Below are positions 47,302 through 52,706 of a DNA stretch of 52,706 bases, piece by piece. The stretch lies in contig CAYRAG010000007.1 in the NCBI GenBank assembly GCA_964422185.1, positions 1 through 52,706 of the forward strand, read 5' to 3'. A program made the translations under genes and the position numbers. Position 1 is the first letter of the stretch, and the number at the start of each line of letters is the position of its first letter. Under the pieces are notes generated by a model, which was not told the origin of the DNA, did not search any database, and saw nothing but the letters and a program-made list of their open reading frames with translations. The DNA comes from CALXCT01 sp964422185 (GTDB taxonomy: Bacteria > Bacillota > Clostridia > Oscillospirales > Oscillospiraceae).

Positions 47302-48222
47302 ATGGCTTTTACCGCAAAAGATGTGCAGGCCCTGCGCGAGATGACCGGCGTGGGCATGATGGACTGCAAGAAAGCGCTGACCGCCGCGGACGGCGATAAG
47401 GATAAGGCAATTGAGTGGCTGCGGGAGAAAGGTCTCGCCGCCCAGGTGAAAAAGGCCGGCAAGATCGCCGCGGAGGGCGTGTCCTACGCCTTTGTGAATG
47501 AGGCCGGTGTGGGCGTCGCCGTGGAGGTCAACTCCCAGACGGACTTCGTGGCCAGAAACGAAGTGTTCCAGAACTTCGTGAAGGATGTGGCGTCCGTCAT
47601 CGCGGAGAAGGATCCCGCGGATGTGGCCGCGCTGCAGGCCATGGCGTATCCCGGCACCGACCGCACGGTCTCCGATGTCACCGCGGACAAGGTGCTGGCC
47701 ATCGGCGAGAACATCCAGATCCGCCGCTTTGTCCGCTACGCGGACGGCGTGAATGTCCCCTACATCCACATGGGCGGCAAGATCTGCGTGCTGGTGAACC
47801 TGGAAGTGGAGGGCATTGACGCGGACAAGGTCACCGAAGTGGGCAAGGATGTGGCCATGCAGATCGCGGCCATGAACCCCGCGTTCCGGGACAAGTCGGA
47901 TGTGGACGCGGAGACCCTGGAGCGGGAGAAGGCGATCCGTCTGGCGCAGATGGACAACGACCCCGCCATGGCCGGCAAGCCCCAGCAGATCAAGGAAAAG
48001 ATCGTCATGGGCAAGATGAGCAAGTACTACGAGGAGAACTGCCTGCTGCAGCAGGCGTTCGTCAAGGAGAACAAGATCTCCGTGGAGAAGTATGTGGAGT
48101 CCGCGGCGAAAGAGCTGGGCGGCAAAATCACCGTGAAGACCTACACCCGGTACCAGACCGGCGAGGGCATTGAGAAGAAAGAGGAGGACTTCGCCGCCGA
48201 GGTGGCGTCCATGATCAAGTAG
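47302..48222 (+). CDS. tsf: Elongation factor Ts
   Basis: EF-Ts exchanges GDP for GTP on EF-Tu. The 306-aa protein has the N-terminal UBA-like domain with LREMTGVGMMDCKKAL near residues 11-26 and the core motif with NSQTDFVARN near 77-86. The C-terminal LLQQAFVKENKISVEKYV segment is typical. Length is normal. It is cotranscribed with rpsB and ends at a terminator. Confidence 0.98.
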   Translation: MAFTAKDVQALREMTGVGMMDCKKALTAADGDKDKAIEWLREKGLAAQVKKAGKIAAEGVSYAFVNEAGVGVAVEVNSQTDFVARNEVFQNFVKDVASVIAEKDPADVAALQAMAYPGTDRTVSDVTADKVLAIGENIQIRRFVRYADGVNVPYIHMGGKICVLVNLEVEGIDADKVTEVGKDVAMQIAAMNPAFRDKSDVDAETLEREKAIRLAQMDNDPAMAGKPQQIKEKIVMGKMSKYYEENCLLQQAFVKENKISVEKYVESAAKELGGKITVKTYTRYQTGEGIEKKEEDFAAEVASMIK

Positions 48223-48237
48223 ATACTGCAACTGTCC

Positions 48238-48272
48238 AAAAGGCCGGGGAGCGAAACGCTCTCCGGCTTTTT
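48238..48272 (+). terminator. Terminator of rpsB-tsf
   Basis: AAAAGGCCGGGGAGCG pairs, with two wobbles, with CGCTCTCCGGCTTTTT around an AAA loop. Confidence 0.9.
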
Positions 48273-48353
48273 CCGGATCCGGCCCGCCTGCCGCCGTCTG
48301 TCTCTCCGGTGAGATTCCCGGCACGCCGGGGCAGCGGCTTCGGAAAAACCGTC

Positions 48354-48382
48354 TTTACGCGCCGGCGGTCCTGTGCTAAGAT
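48354..48382 (+). promoter_or_regulatory. Promoter of rarA
   Basis: TTTACG (48354-48359), a 17-bp spacer and TAAGAT (48377-48382) preceded by TGTGC lie 20 bp upstream of the rarA start. Confidence 0.6.
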
Positions 48383-48402
48383 GTCTGGCAGAGGTGTTAT
48401 CC

Positions 48403-49665
48403 ATGACATATCAGCCTTTGGCGGATCGGATCCGCCCCAAAACCCTGGACGAAGTGGTGGGCCAGTCCCACATTCTGGGCAAAGACGGGATGCTGCGCCG
48501 GATCGTGGAGAGCGGGGAGATCCCGAATATGGTCTTTTACGGCCCGTCCGGCACGGGGAAGACGACGGTGGCCAATATCATTGCCAGCCGATCCGGCCGC
48601 GCCATGCGCCGGCTGAACGCCACGACCGCGTCCCTGTCGGATATCCGGCAGATTATGGACGAGGTGGGCACGATGATGGCGCCCAACGGCGTGCTGCTCT
48701 ACCTGGATGAGATCCAGTACTTCAACAAAAAGCAGCAGCAGTCCCTGCTGGAGTTCATTGAGAACGGCTCCATCACGCTCATCGCGTCCACCACGGAGAA
48801 TCCCTATTTCTATGTGTTCAACGCGATTCTATCCCGATCCACCGTGTTTGAGTTCAAGATGCTCACCAGCGCGGAGGTGCTCCAGGCGGTGGACCGCTGC
48901 CTGGCGATTCTGGCGGAGGATCGGGGCACGGAGATCCGCTGCGAGGACGGGGTGCGCGAGCACATCGCCTCATCGTGCGGCGGCGATGTGCGCAAGGCGG
49001 TCAACGCGCTGGAACTGCTGGTCTCCACCGGCCGCGCCGCGGACGGCGTCATGACCCTGACGCTGGAGGACGCGAAGACCGTCTCCCAGCGCTCCGCCAT
49101 GCGCTATGACAGGGAGGGGGACGACCACTTTGACATCGCCTCCGCCCTGATGAAGTCCCTGCGCGGCTCGGATCCGGACGCGGCGCTGCACTACCTGGCG
49201 CGTCTGCTGGAGGCCGGGGATCTGATCACCGCCATCCGGCGCCTGCTCTGCTCGGCCAGCGAGGACATCGGGATGGCGTACCCGCAGGCGGCGGCCATTG
49301 TGAAGGCCTGCTGCGACAGCGCCCTCCAGCTGGGCCTGCCGGAGGCGAAGCTTCCCCTGGCGCAGGCGGCGATTCTCCTGGCCACCGCGCCCAAGTCCAA
49401 CAGTGTGGTCTCCGCCATCGACGCCGCGCTCTCGGATGTGCGCAGCGGCGTCACCGGAGACTTTCCCCGCCATCTGCAGAATGTCCACGCGGACTCCGCA
49501 GGCATGGAGCGGGAGCAGGGCTACCTGTACCCCCACGACTACCCCGGCCACTGGGTGCGCCAGCAGTACCTGCCGGACGCCATCCGGGACGCGCACTACT
49601 ACGAGTACGGGGACAACAAAACCGAGCAGGCCGCGAAGAAATTCTGGGACGCCATCAAGGAATAA
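48403..49665 (+). CDS. rarA: Replication-associated recombination protein A (RarA/MgsA)
   Basis: RarA is an AAA+ ATPase related to clamp loaders that acts at stalled replication forks. The 420-aa protein has the box VII-type N-terminus (LADRIRPKTLDEVVGQSH), Walker A GPSGTGKTT near residue 47, Walker B LLYLDEIQYF near 100, and arginine-finger region STTENPYFYVFNAILSR. The C-terminal MgsA domain contains PKSNSV and the GYLYPHDYPGHWVRQQYLPD signature. The ATG at 48403 matches the family start; a longer upstream ATG would overlap the promoter. Confidence 0.95.
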   Translation: MTYQPLADRIRPKTLDEVVGQSHILGKDGMLRRIVESGEIPNMVFYGPSGTGKTTVANIIASRSGRAMRRLNATTASLSDIRQIMDEVGTMMAPNGVLLYLDEIQYFNKKQQQSLLEFIENGSITLIASTTENPYFYVFNAILSRSTVFEFKMLTSAEVLQAVDRCLAILAEDRGTEIRCEDGVREHIASSCGGDVRKAVNALELLVSTGRAADGVMTLTLEDAKTVSQRSAMRYDREGDDHFDIASALMKSLRGSDPDAALHYLARLLEAGDLITAIRRLLCSASEDIGMAYPQAAAIVKACCDSALQLGLPEAKLPLAQAAILLATAPKSNSVVSAIDAALSDVRSGVTGDFPRHLQNVHADSAGMEREQGYLYPHDYPGHWVRQQYLPDAIRDAHYYEYGDNKTEQAAKKFWDAIKE

Positions 49666-49668
49666 GAG

Positions 49669-49702
49669 AAAAGCTCCGCCGGAGTGTTCCGGCGGAGCTT
49701 TT
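49669..49702. terminator. Bidirectional terminator after rarA
   Basis: A perfect 15-bp stem (AAAAGCTCCGCCGGA and its complement) with a GTGT loop lies between rarA and the convergent membrane-protein gene. Confidence 0.92.
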
Positions 49703-49703
49703 G

Positions 49704-51155
49704 TCAACTTTCCGGCGGCCGCGGCTTCCGCCGCTCCGCCAGGGCGGCCAGGGCGCCGCCGGCGAACAGAACCGCGGCGGGCACCAGGGAGTAGCGGTAC
49801 CGGGCCTGAACCTCAATGATCAGATAGACGGCATAGTAGCCGCAGAAGATCAGGACGGGCAGCAGCGGATCCCCGTCCGGATCCCGGTTGGCCAGCCTCC
49901 GGCCGAGCCACAGCAGCGCCAGGGCGAAGATCAGGAGATAGGCGCCCTTGTCCCACTGGGTCATCAGATTCACCGCCTGCCCGGCCGTCACGGATCCGAT
50001 TAGCGGCGCGTCGCTTTTCAGGTGTCCGAACCCCCAGTACAGATCCTCGTTGTCCGCCCACATGAGGTAGCTCTTGGCGAGCATCAGCCTGGCCAGCCGC
50101 ACCGGGCCCACGGACAGCCGCTCCCGGACGACCTGCCGCATGGCGGCGTCCGCCTCCTCCCCCTGGAGGAGGTAGAGACTGGTATAATCCTCCTCGTTCC
50201 AGGCGCCGGAGGACTCCTCGTTAAAGCCCAGCACAAACTTCCACATGGGCTGGTTGTTGGTCAGACCGGCCGGGTTGGCGCCGCTCCACACCACGGCGGC
50301 GGACAGCAGCGCACCCGCCAGGACATAGGTGACCGCCAGGACAGCCGGCCGGGCGAGGGCGGAGAGCACCCAGCGCAGACTGCGCCGGAAGTGCCGCAGC
50401 AGCGACACCGCGCACCAGAGCACGCCGGCGAGCAGGACAATCACGCCCACCGGCCACATGGCGTTGCCCAGCGCCAGCAGAACCCCGCCGAGAACTGCCC
50501 GGGGGATGGTCAGCGGCCGGTCCCGTCTGCCCAGCAGCACCAGCACGCCCAGATACAGCAGGAAAGTGGACAGGTGCTGATTGGTCAGAACCGCGGCCAG
50601 GAACAGGGGAGCGGGGTAGAGCAGATACAGCACGCCGGCGGCCAGACCGCCCTTTCCGGGCAGCAGCCGTCTGCCAATCAGGTAGACCAGCACATTTGTG
50701 CCCGCCAGATACAGCGCGTTGAGCACCTGGATGGCCAGGTACCCCTCCCCGAACAGCCGGATCACAAAACTCTCGTAGGCGGCGAACGCCGTCTGGTAGG
50801 CCCAGTTGTAGAAATAGCGGGACTCCAGGGCGAGGTACTCCCGGCTGCCCTGCGCCATCTGGCAGGCGGCCGTGTAGATAGTCTGGAAATCCTGCACCGG
50901 CTGGGACTTCACCGTCCAGATGACCAGCATGGCGGCCGCGAAGCGCAGCACGAACAGGACGACCGGCACATACCGCCCGTCCGGCAGGATCTTCACCGCG
51001 AGAAACGCCGCCGCGGCGGTGAGGATCAGAGCGAGCAGGGAGACCCACTGGCCCCGGCTGGCGGTGAAGAACACATTCTGCACCGCGATGACGGCGCAGA
51101 AGAACACCGCGCACAGCGTACAAAGGCGATCCAGCACCCGGCCGGTTTTCACCAT
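49704..51155 (-). CDS. GT-C-type membrane glycosyltransferase-like protein
   Basis: This 483-aa integral membrane protein has about 10-12 hydrophobic segments and the layout of GT-C (ArnT/PMT/GT39-like) enzymes, which use polyprenyl-phosphate sugars on the outer membrane face. The first extracellular loop holds the expected acidic site (KSQPVQDFQTIY near residue 85). A large extracellular loop around residues 300-385 (GANPAGLTNNQPMWKFVLGFNEESSG) is also typical. Donor and acceptor are unknown. The ATG at 51155 follows GGGAGGGAG; an ATG 10 codons earlier lacks a good site. It is followed only by the shared terminator. Confidence 0.75.
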   Translation of the reverse strand: MVKTGRVLDRLCTLCAVFFCAVIAVQNVFFTASRGQWVSLLALILTAAAAFLAVKILPDGRYVPVVLFVLRFAAAMLVIWTVKSQPVQDFQTIYTAACQMAQGSREYLALESRYFYNWAYQTAFAAYESFVIRLFGEGYLAIQVLNALYLAGTNVLVYLIGRRLLPGKGGLAAGVLYLLYPAPLFLAAVLTNQHLSTFLLYLGVLVLLGRRDRPLTIPRAVLGGVLLALGNAMWPVGVIVLLAGVLWCAVSLLRHFRRSLRWVLSALARPAVLAVTYVLAGALLSAAVVWSGANPAGLTNNQPMWKFVLGFNEESSGAWNEEDYTSLYLLQGEEADAAMRQVVRERLSVGPVRLARLMLAKSYLMWADNEDLYWGFGHLKSDAPLIGSVTAGQAVNLMTQWDKGAYLLIFALALLWLGRRLANRDPDGDPLLPVLIFCGYYAVYLIIEVQARYRYSLVPAAVLFAGGALAALAERRKPRPPES

Positions 51156-51211
51156 ACGGAAACTCCCTCCCCCTGTGTGGCACATTCCGGATCAGTTCCC
51201 CCGGGAAAAGA

Positions 51212-51246
51212 GCAAGGCAACCGCTCCCGGGGAGTGATTGCCTTGC
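51212..51246 (-). terminator. Hairpin after the Smr-domain gene
   Basis: GCAAGGCAA and TTGCCTTGC flank an inner CGCTCC/GGAGTG stem. On the minus strand TCTTTTCCC follows, a moderate T run. Confidence 0.7.
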
Positions 51247-51272
51247 CGCGCATCCAGGGGAAACGCCCTGAA

Positions 51273-51623
51273 TCAGATCAGAATGAAAGTGACGCCGTTG
51301 TTGTGCCGGTCCAGATCCCGGTCTTTGCGCAGATCCGGACACCGGTCAAAGGCGCTCCGGGTCTCCGGGTCGAAGATGGAGAAATTCTCCCCGGGAATCC
51401 ACCCGGCAATCTCCCGGCGGGCGGCCAGCCTGCCCAGGTAGTTTCGCGCCTCCACGCGGATTCTGCCCCCGGTGCCGGACGAGCCGTACCCGTGGATGAT
51501 CTTCAGCACGGCGGTGCTGCCGGAGTCTTTCGCCCGGTGGAGCTCATAGGTCAGCCGCCGGATGGCCATATCGACCTGAGGCATGCCCGCCTCCAGATTG
51601 ACCTCGCGCAAAAGGCCGGTCAC
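51273..51623 (-). CDS. Small Smr-domain protein
   Basis: This 116-aa protein consists of an Smr (small MutS-related) domain, a putative nuclease fold also present at the end of MutS2. The conserved loop is IIHGYGSSGTGGRIR near residues 42-56, and NLEAGMPQVDMAIRRL near 9-24 replaces the usual LDLHG start. The C-terminal third (FSIFDPETRSAFDRCPDL) is a lineage-specific extension. Start is GTG overlapping the end of the DUF308 gene by 4 nt (GTGA), so the genes are translationally coupled. No known substrate. Confidence 0.85.
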   Translation of the reverse strand: MTGLLREVNLEAGMPQVDMAIRRLTYELHRAKDSGSTAVLKIIHGYGSSGTGGRIRVEARNYLGRLAARREIAGWIPGENFSIFDPETRSAFDRCPDLRKDRDLDRHNNGVTFILI

Positions 51624-52234
51624 TCGTCATCCTCGTCGTCGTCGTCATCCTCCACGGTGTATTCCGGGTTGATCCGGCCTTCCACCGCGTTCTTCACGGC
51701 CTTCACCGCGCTGTTGACCCGGAAGATGACAATGAGATCGGAGACGCCGTCAAAGATGAGAGCGATGCCCGCAATCACCAGCGGCGCGGCAATCGCGAAG
51801 GGATTGAAGATGATCAGGATGCCCAGCAGGATGGTCAGCACCGCCAGCAGCAGGGAGATCCACCACTTGGGCGCTTTGGCCCGGAACAGCTGGAACGCGG
51901 CCTGGATGTCGATGACGCCGTGCACCACGAGGATCGCGCCGAACACGAAGCTGAGCAGATTCAGGAACATATCCGGGCGGATCAGCAGCCAGGCGCCCAG
52001 CAGCGCCAGGACGATGCCCAGGATGATGTCGAACTGGAAAGTGGACATCTTGCTGCGCTTGATAAAGAAGCTGATGATGTAGCAGATTCCCACCACAAGC
52101 AGGGCGATGCCGAGGATCCGGCAAATCCAGAGGGCGGACAGATCCGGCCAGATCAGAAGCACGACGCCCAGAAGAATGCAGACCACAGCGGAGATAATAC
52201 TGCTGAACTTTCTTTCATTGAGAATGGCATTCAA
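51620..52234 (-). CDS. DUF308 (HdeD-like) membrane protein
   Basis: This is a 204-aa membrane protein of the DUF308/HdeD type with six predicted membrane helices arranged as repeated hairpins (SSIISAVVCILLGVVLLIWPD, ILGIALLVVGICYIISFFI, and so on). A cytoplasmic tail ends in a run of Asp/Glu. HdeD of enterobacteria is linked to acid resistance; here the role is unknown. The start was set at TTG (52234) because AAGGAGGGG lies 7 nt upstream and the in-frame extension has no ribosome site. It overlaps the Smr gene by 4 nt. Confidence 0.8.
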   Translation of the reverse strand: MNAILNERKFSSIISAVVCILLGVVLLIWPDLSALWICRILGIALLVVGICYIISFFIKRSKMSTFQFDIILGIVLALLGAWLLIRPDMFLNLLSFVFGAILVVHGVIDIQAAFQLFRAKAPKWWISLLLAVLTILLGILIIFNPFAIAAPLVIAGIALIFDGVSDLIVIFRVNSAVKAVKNAVEGRINPEYTVEDDDDDEDDE

Positions 52235-52369
52235 GGGAACCCCTCCTTCTGCAAAAACACATGCCGTTTCACGGCCGCATACAGTGTACCACAGCCGTCC
52301 GGAAAAAGCTATAAAAAGATCCGGCAAAATACGGTCTTTCCGCCGCGCAAACCGGAGACCCGGAACCGT

Positions 52370-52706
52370 TCAGAGCAGATCCAGAGCCTCGCCGGCGTCC
52401 GAGCGGATCAGAATGGATCCGGGGAGAATCTCCTCCGGCACATACGCCGCGTCCGCGTTGAGGCAGGCGTAGACGGCGTCCGGCCACTGCGCCGTCATCT
52501 TCCAGAACGGGATCTTGATGATGCCGGGGGTGTTGTAGCCGACGGCGATCTCCAGAAACAGCACCTTTGCGTCCCTGTGGCCGCGCAGAAACGCCTCATA
52601 CCGCTGCGCGGCGGCGTGCCAGCCCGCGTCCTCCACGAAAGTGGAGTCGGCGCGGAGGTTCATCCGCATGGGCCGGCCGCACCTCGGGCAGCGGGGAACC
52701 AGGCCG
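52370..52706 (-). CDS. Sir2-family protein, C-terminal part (gene cut by the window edge)
   Basis: This is the 3' part of a gene whose 5' end is outside the window. About 111 residues are visible. They start with the second half of a zinc ribbon (RCPRCGRPM), then MNLRADSTFVEDAGWHAAAQRYEAFL and the LFLEIAVGYNTPGIIKIPFW segment, which match the C-terminal region of Firmicute Sir2-like NAD-dependent deacylase-family proteins. The NAD-binding part is not visible, so activity cannot be judged. It is upstream of the DUF308 gene by 135 bp. Confidence 0.75.
   Translation of the reverse strand, partial: GLVPRCPRCGRPMRMNLRADSTFVEDAGWHAAAQRYEAFLRGHRDAKVLFLEIAVGYNTPGIIKIPFWKMTAQWPDAVYACLNADAAYVPEEILPGSILIRSDAGEALDLL

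Noticed and set aside
1..52706. CRISPR arrays, prophage, integrated elements and rRNA genes
   Set aside because: No regularly spaced repeats, integrase, phage structural genes or rRNA segments were seen; the only mobile-like sequence is the broken Rpn/PDDEXK gene.

Overview
The window looks like a chromosomal piece of a GC-rich (roughly 60 % or more) anaerobic Clostridia-type Firmicute. The evidence is the whiA/yvcK/rapZ/hprK block, MutS2, a DUF4364 gene, a zinc-type L28, a 100-N scaffold gap, and a complete crotonyl-CoA to butyryl-CoA operon with a bifurcating-type Etf. Gene content and style fit a butyrate-forming member of the Oscillospirales; that placement is an inference, not proof.

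Layout. 1-14 kb is housekeeping: the 3' part of fusA, tuf, a MscS channel, an RsuA-type pseudouridine synthase, a CdaR/PucR regulator, family-4 uracil-DNA glycosylase, mutS2, HPr, uvrC, rsmD, coaD and a coiled-coil protein. At 14.1-14.9 kb lies a broken Rpn/PD-(D/E)XK transposase-like gene interrupted by 100 Ns. From 20.1 down to 15.2 kb, on the minus strand, is the butyrate operon crt-hbd-bcd-etfB-etfA. deoC and a hypothetical gene follow on the plus strand.

22.0-31.7 kb is the most distinctive region. A promoter with a 19-bp spacer holding a perfect 15-bp dyad (MerR-type layout) precedes an unknown 163-aa gene and the two subunits of a molybdenum enzyme closely resembling pyrogallol:phloroglucinol transhydroxylase. 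Next come a thiolase, a beta-keto acid cleavage enzyme (BKACE), both subunits of an acetoacetate-type CoA-transferase and a sodium/solute symporter. The parts can be read as a route from a polyhydroxylated aromatic (or another source of a beta-keto acid) to acetoacetate, acetoacetyl-CoA and then, through the divergent crt-hbd-bcd-etf operon, to butyrate. The ring-reducing and ring-opening enzymes of the phloroglucinol route are not in this window, so this link is an inference. The transhydroxylase has substitutions at several substrate-pocket positions, and the BKACE lacks the glutamate that binds the amino group in the lysine-fermentation enzyme Kce.

31.8-52.7 kb returns to core functions: tRNA-Ser(CGA), a YhaM-type exonuclease, a Phd/YefM antitoxin whose toxin partner is reduced to 22 codons, rpmB, and hprK-glk behind a consensus promoter and about 300 nt of GC-rich, hairpin-rich leader. 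Then follow murB-rapZ-yvcK-whiA-dnaE-cls, a DUF4364 regulator, rpsB-tsf, rarA, a GT-C-type membrane protein, an Smr-domain protein with a DUF308 membrane protein, and the end of a Sir2-family gene cut by the window edge. All calls were made by reading the sequence; no database search was run.
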